DNA from: Desulfospira joergensenii DSM 10085
GTDB lineage: Bacteria; Desulfobacterota; Desulfobacteria; Desulfobacterales; Desulfobacteraceae
Direction: 5' to 3'
DNA: 64,000 nucleotides
Assembly (NCBI RefSeq): GCF_000420085.1
Contig: NZ_ATUG01000001.1
Coordinates: 1 to 64,000 of the forward strand
The position numbers and the translations under genes were made by a program. The notes under the pieces were generated by a model. It had not been told where the DNA came from, searched no databases, and saw only the letters and a list, made by a program, of their open reading frames with translations. Position 1 is the first letter of the stretch; each line of letters starts with the position of its first letter. Positions 36,339-43,857 of this stretch are shown one piece after another.

Positions 36339-37565
36339 ATGTCACTTATTACCATTACCAACGGCTTATACTCCAACGCGGACAACATTGTTCAGGGACT
36401 GGCTAAAAAAACCGGTTCCAGGATCATGACCGATGAAGAAATTCTTGAATTAACCCACAAAACCCATGATATCAAATTGACCGTCCTTCAAAAGGTGGTT
36501 CAGAGCAAGCCCATTGCCTTTAACGATTTCACCCATGAAAAAGAAAAAGGCCTGGCTTTTATCAAAAGGACCCTCTCGGAATGCGCTTCCCAGGGGGATC
36601 TGATTCTCCACGGCCTGCTCGGACACCTGATCCCCGAAGAGATCTCCCATGTGCTGAAAGTCTTGATAATCACGGACAAAAAAACCCGCATGACACAAGG
36701 TGTTGAAGAACACGGACTTTCAGAAAGCGAGGCCCAGAAAAACATTGACCTGTCCGACAAATACGCCATGCTCTGGACCAATTCCCTGTTCAAGAAAAAA
36801 GCCTGGGATCCCTCCCTTTACGATATGGTGATCGCCAGCGACAAACTGAGGGCGGATGAATCCGTGGACCTGATATCCAAAAACATTGAAAAACTTCTGT
36901 TCACCGAAGAAGACCTGATCAAAAAAGAACTGGAAGATTTCAAACTCATATCCGAAGTGGAGATCGCATTGAACCATATCGGCCAGGGACTTTCTGCAAG
37001 GGCAAAGGAAGGCCATGTTACGGTGACCATCGATAAAAAGGTCCTGATGCTCTCTAGTTTTCAACAGAAGATCGTCGAAACCGTTGAAAAAATCCCCGGT
37101 GTCCTGTCCGTGGAAACCAAAATCGGGAAGCACTACTATAAAGACACCATTGTCAGGCAGTACGAATTTGAAACCCCCCTGCGCATCCTTCTGGTGGATG
37201 ATGAAAAAGAATTTGTCCACACCCTTTCCGAACGGTTAAAGATGCGCCAGTTCACCAGTGAAATCGTCTATAACGGCCAGGAGGCCCTTGACTTTACGGA
37301 AGCCGAAGATACCCAGGTCATGGTACTGGATCTTAAAATGCCCGGCATAGACGGCGTGGAGGTTCTCAAGAGGATCAAGCAGACCCAGCCGGATATTGAG
37401 GTCATTATCCTGACCGGACACGGAACGGAAAAAGACAAAAAGACCTGCCTGGAAATGGGAGCCTTTGCCTACCTCCAGAAACCTGCCGACATTGACCTGC
37501 TCACTGAAACCATGAAAAAGGCCCATGCCAAGATCCTTGAAAGGGAAAATACGCCGACCGCCTAG
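36339..37565 (+). CDS. Cytidylate-kinase-like/BON-like/receiver fusion protein
   Basis: 408 residues in three parts. Residues 1-200 are cytidylate-kinase-like, aligned by eye to the proteins at 24274 and 25144 through GDLILHGLLGHLIPEEI and LYDMVIASDKLRADESVDLI. Its P-loop position reads TNGLYSNADNIVQG, where GK has become AD, so it is presumed catalytically dead. Residues about 205-275 are a BON-like module (EGHVTVTIDKKVLML ... PGVLSVETKIG). Residues 285-405 are a complete receiver (phospho-acceptor in MVLDLKMPGIDG, Lys in YLQKPADI). I do not recognise a described protein with this layout. A GGGAGG site precedes the ATG. First gene after a near-perfect sigma-54 promoter. Confidence 0.8.
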   Translation: MSLITITNGLYSNADNIVQGLAKKTGSRIMTDEEILELTHKTHDIKLTVLQKVVQSKPIAFNDFTHEKEKGLAFIKRTLSECASQGDLILHGLLGHLIPEEISHVLKVLIITDKKTRMTQGVEEHGLSESEAQKNIDLSDKYAMLWTNSLFKKKAWDPSLYDMVIASDKLRADESVDLISKNIEKLLFTEEDLIKKELEDFKLISEVEIALNHIGQGLSARAKEGHVTVTIDKKVLMLSSFQQKIVETVEKIPGVLSVETKIGKHYYKDTIVRQYEFETPLRILLVDDEKEFVHTLSERLKMRQFTSEIVYNGQEALDFTEAEDTQVMVLDLKMPGIDGVEVLKRIKQTQPDIEVIILTGHGTEKDKKTCLEMGAFAYLQKPADIDLLTETMKKAHAKILERENTPTA

Positions 37566-37608
37566 GAAATTTCGGTTGGTTTACAACTCAACAGGAGACC
37601 GATTAAAG

Positions 37609-38037
37609 ATGAAAATACATGTTCTGATCGCAGACGATGAAAAAGAATTCATTGAAACCCTGGCCCAGCGCCTCGAAATCAGGGACTTTGCCGTCACCCC
37701 GGTGATGTCCGGAGAAGCGGCCATAGAAATGGCGGGAAAAATCGATTTTGACGTCATCATCCTGGATGTTCTGATGCCTGAAATCGACGGGCTTGAGGCG
37801 CTCAAACAGATAAAAACCCTCAAACCCACCACCCCGGTCATCATGCTCACCGGAGAAGCTACCGTGGACAATGCCATCCAGGGGATGAAACTGGGTGCCT
37901 TTGATTTTCTCATCAAGCCCACGGAGGCGGACAAGCTTTCCGAAAAGATCAAAGCGGCCTACGAGGTCAAGCACCGTCATGAGGAGCGGATCCGCCAGGC
38001 TGAAATCGAAAACATTCTCAAAACCCGCGGCTGGTAG
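37609..38037 (+). CDS. Single-domain response regulator
   Basis: 142 residues: receiver with acidic pocket VLIADDEKEF, phospho-acceptor in VIILDVLMPEIDG, Thr in IMLTGEATVDN, Lys in FLIKPTEADK, then a short charged helix (HRHEERIRQAEIENIL) that may mediate dimerisation. The frame is open further upstream, but the ATG at 37609 has AGGAGA 11 bases before it. Located between the fusion gene and the SLC13 gene (17-base gap), within the sigma-54 operon. Confidence 0.92.
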   Translation: MKIHVLIADDEKEFIETLAQRLEIRDFAVTPVMSGEAAIEMAGKIDFDVIILDVLMPEIDGLEALKQIKTLKPTTPVIMLTGEATVDNAIQGMKLGAFDFLIKPTEADKLSEKIKAAYEVKHRHEERIRQAEIENILKTRGW

Positions 38038-38054
38038 CATAGGGGGCAGATCAC

Positions 38055-39527
38055 ATGACAACTCAGACATTGACAGCGACAAAAACCACCGTGGACTGGA
38101 AGCGGATCTTTTTCCTTGTATTGGGGCTCGGCCTTTTTTTCATCGTGTTTTACTCCCCGCCCTGGCCCGATGCCGTTGATCCCACGGGAAAACATTTTAT
38201 TTTAACCAAGGAGGCCAAAGGCGCCCTGGCCGTTTTTCTTCTGGCAGGCACCTGGTGGGTGTTTGAGGTCATTCCCATCGGTGTGACCAGCCTGGCCATC
38301 GGCACACTCCAGGTCCTGTTCATGATCCGGCCTGCGGAAAAGGCACTCAAGGATTTCATGACCCCGTCGGTCCTGTTTATCTTCGGGTCCCTGGTCATCG
38401 GAATGGTCTTTACCAAGACCGGGCTGACCCGGCGCCTGGCATACCGGATGCTGATCATCGTCGGGGAAAAAACCAGCATGATCTACCTGGGCTGTTTTCT
38501 AGTCACGGCCGCCCTGACCCATATCATGGCCCATACAGCCGTTGCCGCAACCATGTATCCCCTGCTGATCACCATTTACGAGATGTACGCAGATGACAAG
38601 ACCCCCACCAAATTCGGCAAGGGGCTTTTCATGGGCATGGCATTCGTCGCAGGTGCCGGCAGCATCGTCACCCTTCTCGGGGCGGCCCGGGGGGCTGTGG
38701 CCATTGGTTTCTTCAAGGATATCGTTGGAAGGGATGTTTCCTTTTTTGAACTCACCTTTTACATGTTTCCCATTGGGTGGGTCATGACATTCATTTTGTG
38801 GGGGTTTTTCATGGTCTTTTTCAAGCCGGAAAGAAAGACCATTCCCGGACTGCGGGAAAAGGCAAAAAAACTGAGCGCCGCCATCGGCGGGATCACCCGC
38901 AACGAAGTCCTGGCGGCGGTCATCATCTTTTCCTGTATTTTTCTCATGTCGATCAAGCAGTTTGTCCCGGCTTTGAAGCCCCTGGATAAAAACGGCATCA
39001 TCCTGGTATCCACCGTCCTGTTTTTCGTGTTCAGGATCCTGGACATCAAGGACCTTGAATCCATTCCCTGGAATATCATCCTGCTCTTCGGCGGAGCCAT
39101 GAGCATCGGGTTCTGCCTCTGGGAAACCGGAGCCGCAGAGTGGCTGGCCATCAACTGGCTGACCATGTTCAAGGACTCCCACTGGTTCATCTTTGTGATG
39201 GGCATTGCCTTTTTTGTCATGATCATGACCAATTTTATCATGAACGTGGCAGCCATTGCCATTTCCCTGCCCGTGGCCCTGGTCATCGCCCCCTACCTGG
39301 GGGTGGCACCTGAAGTTATTCTCTTTGCCGCCCTCGTAACGGCGGGCATGCCTTTTCTGCTCCTGGTGGGTGCGGCACCCAATGCCATTGCCTACGACTC
39401 CAAACAGTTCACTACCGGGGAGTTTTTCCTTACCGGTATTCCGGCCAGCATCATCCTCATGATCGCGGTCGGGATGGCGGTCTTTATTATCTGGCCCCTT
39501 ATGGGCATGCCGATCCTGGTGCAATAA
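38055..39527 (+). CDS. SLC13/DASS-family anion transporter
   Basis: 490 residues, about 12 membrane helices. The two hairpin regions of the DASS fold are recognisable: AHTAVAATMYPLLITIYEMY in the first half; TNFIMNVAAIAISLPVALVI and FLLLVGAAPNAIAYDSKQF in the second. The family couples Na+ to uptake of dicarboxylates, sulfate or phosphate; which one is not decided here. It lacks the RCK_C region of the paralogous permease at 25969-27789. Co-transcribed with receiver genes upstream and a CBS protein downstream. Confidence 0.9.
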   Translation: MTTQTLTATKTTVDWKRIFFLVLGLGLFFIVFYSPPWPDAVDPTGKHFILTKEAKGALAVFLLAGTWWVFEVIPIGVTSLAIGTLQVLFMIRPAEKALKDFMTPSVLFIFGSLVIGMVFTKTGLTRRLAYRMLIIVGEKTSMIYLGCFLVTAALTHIMAHTAVAATMYPLLITIYEMYADDKTPTKFGKGLFMGMAFVAGAGSIVTLLGAARGAVAIGFFKDIVGRDVSFFELTFYMFPIGWVMTFILWGFFMVFFKPERKTIPGLREKAKKLSAAIGGITRNEVLAAVIIFSCIFLMSIKQFVPALKPLDKNGIILVSTVLFFVFRILDIKDLESIPWNIILLFGGAMSIGFCLWETGAAEWLAINWLTMFKDSHWFIFVMGIAFFVMIMTNFIMNVAAIAISLPVALVIAPYLGVAPEVILFAALVTAGMPFLLLVGAAPNAIAYDSKQFTTGEFFLTGIPASIILMIAVGMAVFIIWPLMGMPILVQ

Positions 39528-39551
39528 TCTTGAGATAAAGGATATAGACCC

Positions 39552-40097
39552 ATGAAAGAAAAAAAAGTAAAAGATCTCATGATTCCGCTGTCTGATTATG
39601 CAACGGTATCTGAAGACGACAATCTTGTCGCCGCCGTAAAACAATTGAAAAAAGCCCAGGACGACACCCGGTATGTCCGCAAGCACAGGGCCGTACTGGC
39701 CTATGACAGCGAGGGCAAAGTTACCGGGAAGGTCAGTTTCCGCTGCATCTTCAAGGCCCTGGAGCCCAAGTACGGCCAGCTTGAAAATCCCGAAACCATT
39801 GGATTGTCCAGATTCGGGTTCAGCACCCAATTTTTAACCTCCCTTATTGAAAACCTCAACCTCTGGGATGAAACCCTGGAGGAGCTGGTAAAAAAGGGGG
39901 GCAAACGAAAAGTAAAGGATATCATGCATACCCCGTCCAACGGCGAATATGTGGATGAAGAGGCACCGGTGGCCGAAGCCGTTCACCAGTTTATCCTGGG
40001 TTGTCATCAGTCCCTTCTGGTGACAAAGAACAACCAGGTGGTGGGTGTGATCCGGCTGGCCGATCTCTTTGACCTGGTCTGCGAGATCCTGGAATAA
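39552..40097 (+). CDS. Tandem CBS-domain protein
   Basis: 181 residues containing two CBS motifs: VKDLMIPLSDYATVSEDDNL (about 4-23) and VKDIMHTPSNGEYVDEEAPV (about 120-139) with VVGVIRLADLFDLV at the end. CBS pairs bind adenosine nucleotides and often gate transporters or enzymes. No other domain. Last gene of the sigma-54 operon, 24 bases after the SLC13 gene and followed by a strong terminator, so it may be an energy-status regulator of that transporter (inference). Confidence 0.88.
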   Translation: MKEKKVKDLMIPLSDYATVSEDDNLVAAVKQLKKAQDDTRYVRKHRAVLAYDSEGKVTGKVSFRCIFKALEPKYGQLENPETIGLSRFGFSTQFLTSLIENLNLWDETLEELVKKGGKRKVKDIMHTPSNGEYVDEEAPVAEAVHQFILGCHQSLLVTKNNQVVGVIRLADLFDLVCEILE

Positions 40098-40124
40098 ACC
40101 TGAAATTGTATTGAAACATCGACT

Positions 40125-40160
40125 GCCCCTATTCCCGGCGAATAGGGGCGGTTTTCTTTT
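40125..40160 (+). terminator. Rho-independent terminator ending the island's right-arm operon
   Basis: A perfect 10-bp stem (GCCCCTATTC at 40125-40134 with GAATAGGGGC at 40140-40149), 5-base loop, followed by GG and a T-rich run to 40160. Located 28 bases after the CBS gene. Confidence 0.92.
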
Positions 40161-40250
40161 ATATCCCGCCCCTACCCCTCACCCTGGAGAAAGGTCCGAA
40201 TACAAGGAAGCAGACGGTACTTTGATGGCAGATCAGGGCCTTGCGCCGAG

Positions 40251-40279
40251 TTGACAGTCCAAATCCAATTTAGTAAGTT
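40251..40279 (+). promoter_or_regulatory. Probable sigma-70 promoter of the trk operon
   Basis: TTGACA (40251-40256), 17-base spacer, TAAGTT (40274-40279). The -35 is consensus, the -10 matches only 3 of 6. It lies after the terminator and about 40 bases before the trkA start, where a promoter is needed. Confidence 0.5.
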
Positions 40280-40317
40280 AGTCCACGTTTTTTCATCTCA
40301 AGCAGGGGAGAGACCTT

Positions 40318-41682
40318 TTGAGGATCATCATCATCGGAGCCGGAGAGGTTGGATATAATATTGCCAACCGCCTGTCCGCCGAACATAAAAGGGTAACGGT
40401 CATCGACAAGGATGAAACCGCTATCCGGCGTCTGGCCGAGAACCTGGACGTGCAGACCATCAAAGCATCCGGGAGCAATCCCAAGGTCCTGACGGAGGCG
40501 GGCATCCAGGAGGCCGACATCCTGCTGGCCGTCACAGACAGCGATGAGGTCAATATCATGACCTGTCTTCTGGCCAATTTCATTGCCCCGGGCATCAAGA
40601 AACTGGCCCGGGTCAGGAATGCCGGGCTGGCCCCCTTTCACCAGAGATTCAAGGAAGAAAACCCCAAAATCGATACCATCATCAACCCGGAAACGGAAGT
40701 GGTGGGGACCATCCGGAGGCTGATGAACGTCCCGGGCGCCGTTGATGTCGGCTATTTCGTGGAGGGTCTGGTCAACTATGCCGGAGTCAGAATCAATGCA
40801 AAGTCCAAACTGGCAGGCATTAAACTGGTGAACTTCTCCTCGGGCCTGGGAGAGAATCACCCTCTGATCGCCGCCATTATCCGGAATAACCAGGTCATCG
40901 TTCCCAGGGGCAATACCCGTTTCATGGAAGGGGACCTGGTCTATTTTGTCTGTGAAAAAAAATCCCTGGCCCAGAACCTGAAGCTTTTCGGAATCACCCC
41001 CCATCCGGTCAAAAATGCCCTGATCATCGGCGGGGGACGCATCGGCGAGCGGCTGGCCAATGTCCTTTCCTCCGAAGGCATTAAAACCAAAATCATCGAA
41101 TCCAACCTGGAACGGTGCCATGCCCTGTCCACCAAAGTCGGAAACAGCGTAGTCCTCCACGGTGACGGCTCAGACCAGACCCTGCTCCTGGAAGAGGACA
41201 TCCATCTCTCCGATGTCGTTATTTCGGTCACCAACGACGATGAGACCAATATCCTTGTCTCTTTGCTGGCCAAAAATATGGGGGTCAGGGATACGGTCAC
41301 AAGAATCGGGAAGACCAACTACCTTCCCCTGCTCCCGGCCATCGGAATTGACAAGGTGGTCAGCCCCCGGCTGTCGGCCATCAGCTCCATCTTACAGAGT
41401 GTAAGAAAAGGAGAGGTCCTGTCAGACATCTCCATTTTCGGGGAAAGGGGGGAGTTCATCGAAGCCGTTGCCCTGGATGCATCCCCCATAACGGCCACCC
41501 CCCTGAAAAATGTCCCCTTTCCAAAGGGAGCCCTCCTGGTCTGCGTCATCCGGAACGGCCAGGTCGTTATCCCTGTAGGGGACACGATTGTGAATCCCGG
41601 GGACCGCATCATCCTCTTTGCCGTAAAACAGGCGGTTAAAAAACTTGAGAAGTTACTGGCCGTAGAACTGGGACCCTCCTGA
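40318..41682 (+). CDS. trkA: Trk potassium uptake regulatory subunit TrkA
   Basis: 454 residues: two tandem RCK modules, each an NAD-binding Rossmann fold plus TrkA-C. The dinucleotide motifs are IIIIGAGEVGYNIANRL (residues 3-19) and ALIIGGGRIGERLANVL (about 232). TrkA binds NAD(H)/ATP and gates the TrkH channel. Start codon is TTG at 40318 with GGGGAGAG upstream; no ATG alternative fits the N-terminal strand. Its stop overlaps the trkH ATG by one base. Confidence 0.96.
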   Translation: MRIIIIGAGEVGYNIANRLSAEHKRVTVIDKDETAIRRLAENLDVQTIKASGSNPKVLTEAGIQEADILLAVTDSDEVNIMTCLLANFIAPGIKKLARVRNAGLAPFHQRFKEENPKIDTIINPETEVVGTIRRLMNVPGAVDVGYFVEGLVNYAGVRINAKSKLAGIKLVNFSSGLGENHPLIAAIIRNNQVIVPRGNTRFMEGDLVYFVCEKKSLAQNLKLFGITPHPVKNALIIGGGRIGERLANVLSSEGIKTKIIESNLERCHALSTKVGNSVVLHGDGSDQTLLLEEDIHLSDVVISVTNDDETNILVSLLAKNMGVRDTVTRIGKTNYLPLLPAIGIDKVVSPRLSAISSILQSVRKGEVLSDISIFGERGEFIEAVALDASPITATPLKNVPFPKGALLVCVIRNGQVVIPVGDTIVNPGDRIILFAVKQAVKKLEKLLAVELGPS

Positions 41683-43133
41683 TGCGCTATAAGTTCATAA
41701 GCCGTACCATCGGAATTCTCCTCTTTCTTCTGGGTCTTACCATGGCCGCTCCCCTTGCCATGGGTCTCTATTTTCACGAGGGCAATTGTCTCATCTTTTT
41801 AAAGTCCCTGGGGATCACCCTGGGAGCCGGTCTGTTCCTGATCCTTCTCTCCAGAAACCAGGACCCGGATGATTATATCAACCAGAAAGCCGGCATGACC
41901 AGCGTGGCGCTGGCCTGGCTTGCCATCAGCGCCTTCGGTGCCCTGCCCTTTTACCTGAGCCCGGACTTCCCCTTATTCACCGATGCCTTTTTCGAGTCTG
42001 TGTCCGGATTTACCACCACAGGCTCTTCGGTGATGACCAACATTGAACAGGCATCAAAAAGCCTTTTGTTCTGGAGAAGCCTGATCCAGTGGCTGGGAGG
42101 CATGGGGATCATTGTCCTGTCCCTGGCCATCCTGCCTTTCCTCGGTGTCGGCGGCATCCAGCTTTACAAGGCAGAAGTCCCCAGTCCGGTGCCGGACAAA
42201 CTCACCCCGCGCCTCAGCGATTCAGCCAAGATCCTGTGGATGGTATATTTGGGGTTTACCCTGCTGGAGATCCTCATGCTGTGGGCCGGGGGCATGTCCT
42301 TTTATGACAGCCTGAACCACGCGTTCACCACCATGCCCACTGGCGGGTTTTCTCCCAGGAACGCCTCCATCGCCGCTTACAACAACCCCTATTTTGATTA
42401 TGTCATCGTTGTTTTCATGATCGTTGCCGGCATCAATTTTTCACTTCACTACCAGCTTATCCGGGGAAAGCCCCTGGCTTTCTGGAAAGACACGGAGTGC
42501 CGCTTTTTTATAGGCCTCACCCTGGGACTCATGATCATCATGACCTGGGACATTTACGGGCCGGTCTATGACAGCCTGGGCGAGGCCTTTCGTTTTGCCA
42601 GCTTTCAGGTCAGTTCCATTATCACCACCACGGGATTTGCCACGGCAGACTATGAAAAATTCCCGGGATTGAGCCAGCTGATCCTGTTTATCTGCATGTT
42701 TGTCGGGGCATCGGCAGGCTCCACCGGAGGCGGAATCAAATGCGCCAGGATCATTGTCTGTTTTAAATACTGCTACCGGGAATTGTTCAAGATCCTCCAC
42801 CCCCGGAGCATCAGCCAGGTAACCATCAACGGGGTGATGATCTCGGATGACCTGCTCAGAAGCATCATGGGATTTCTGGGTCTTTATATCGGCATCTATG
42901 TCCTGTCCTGCATTCTCCTGGCATCCATGGGAGTGGACATGGTCACCTCACTGGGCGCCGTGGCCGCCTGCATCGGCAATATCGGTCCTGGATTCGGGAC
43001 CGTGGGGCCTGCAGAAAATTTTTCCCAGATTCCCATCCTGGGAAAATGGCTGCTCTCCTGGTGCATGCTGGTGGGAAGGCTGGAAATTTATACCATAATC
43101 ATTTTATTCATTCCTGATTTCTGGAGGAAATAG
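41682..43133 (+). CDS. trkH: Trk potassium uptake channel subunit TrkH
   Basis: 483 residues with four pore-forming repeats whose selectivity loops are visible: GFTTTGSSV, TTMPTGGFSPRN, ITTTGFATADY and IGNIGPGFGTVG. SAGSTGGGIKCAR, the intramembrane-loop region, follows the third pore. Forms the K+ (or Na+) conducting dimer under the TrkA ring. Its ATG overlaps the trkA stop (TGATG), so synthesis of channel and gate is coupled. Confidence 0.97.
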   Translation: MRYKFISRTIGILLFLLGLTMAAPLAMGLYFHEGNCLIFLKSLGITLGAGLFLILLSRNQDPDDYINQKAGMTSVALAWLAISAFGALPFYLSPDFPLFTDAFFESVSGFTTTGSSVMTNIEQASKSLLFWRSLIQWLGGMGIIVLSLAILPFLGVGGIQLYKAEVPSPVPDKLTPRLSDSAKILWMVYLGFTLLEILMLWAGGMSFYDSLNHAFTTMPTGGFSPRNASIAAYNNPYFDYVIVVFMIVAGINFSLHYQLIRGKPLAFWKDTECRFFIGLTLGLMIIMTWDIYGPVYDSLGEAFRFASFQVSSIITTTGFATADYEKFPGLSQLILFICMFVGASAGSTGGGIKCARIIVCFKYCYRELFKILHPRSISQVTINGVMISDDLLRSIMGFLGLYIGIYVLSCILLASMGVDMVTSLGAVAACIGNIGPGFGTVGPAENFSQIPILGKWLLSWCMLVGRLEIYTIIILFIPDFWRK

Positions 43134-43155
43134 AAACTGTTTTAAGGAAATATCC

Positions 43156-43824
43156 ATGACCATATCCATCACAGAACTGTCAACATACCTGGGGGTGTCA
43201 CCGGCCACCATCGAACGCTGGGTCAAGCAGGGCAAACTGCTGGCTTACAGCAAGGGGGAGGACGACTTAAAGTTCCGCATAAAAGAAGTGAAGCTCTGGG
43301 CGGCCAGACAGAATATCCGCCTTAACATTCCCGAGGATGGAAAAGACAGCCCTGTGGAAGGAAGGGTGATCTCACTTTCCCGGGCCGTCCGGAACGGGGG
43401 CGTCTATACCGATATCCAGGGAGATGACAAGGCCGCCATTCTAAAGTCATGTGTTGAAAAGCTGGACCATATTCCCGAAGATTTCAAGCAGGACCTGCTG
43501 GAACGGCTTTTTGACAGGGAAAGGGCCCTGTCCACCGGGATCGGCAATGGAATTGCCATCCCCCATCCAAGGGATCCCCTTGTATACCTGCCCCACCCAA
43601 TGGTGATGGCCTGTTTTCTTGAAACCCCGGTGGATTACCAGGCCCTGGACCAAAAGCCGGTTTCCATCTTGTTTATCATCTTGTCCAACACTTTGAAAAG
43701 CCACCTGCCCCTGCTGTCAGCCCTTTCCATGTGTTTAAAAGACAAAGAATTTTCAATTTTTCTCACATCAAAACCGGACCTGGACAGTCTTTCAGACAGG
43801 ATAGAAACCCTCCTGGCCCATTAG
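43156..43824 (+). CDS. HTH-EIIA fusion: PTS EIIA (Fru/Ntr type) domain with N-terminal DNA-binding-like domain
   Basis: 222 residues. The first 60 resemble a MerR/excisionase-type helix-turn-helix (ITELSTYLGVSPATIERWVK). Residues about 80-220 are a PTS EIIA type 2 domain with the phospho-His in GIGNGIAIPHPRDP (His about 137). It is closer to PtsN than to sugar-specific EIIA, and no EIIB/EIIC gene is nearby. In E. coli unphosphorylated EIIA-Ntr binds TrkA and limits K+ uptake; a gene of this type directly after trkAH suggests the same link here. Whether the HTH binds DNA or only protein is unknown. Confidence 0.82.
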   Translation: MTISITELSTYLGVSPATIERWVKQGKLLAYSKGEDDLKFRIKEVKLWAARQNIRLNIPEDGKDSPVEGRVISLSRAVRNGGVYTDIQGDDKAAILKSCVEKLDHIPEDFKQDLLERLFDRERALSTGIGNGIAIPHPRDPLVYLPHPMVMACFLETPVDYQALDQKPVSILFIILSNTLKSHLPLLSALSMCLKDKEFSIFLTSKPDLDSLSDRIETLLAH

Positions 43825-43857
43825 CCGTTTTACGGAAAGCCGGAAAAGAGTTCCAGC

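Noticed and set aside
38499..39830. 443-codon minus-strand frame opposite the SLC13 gene
   Set aside because: Composition is that of an antisense shadow (rich in His, Gly, Asp) and the plus strand has a clear transporter.
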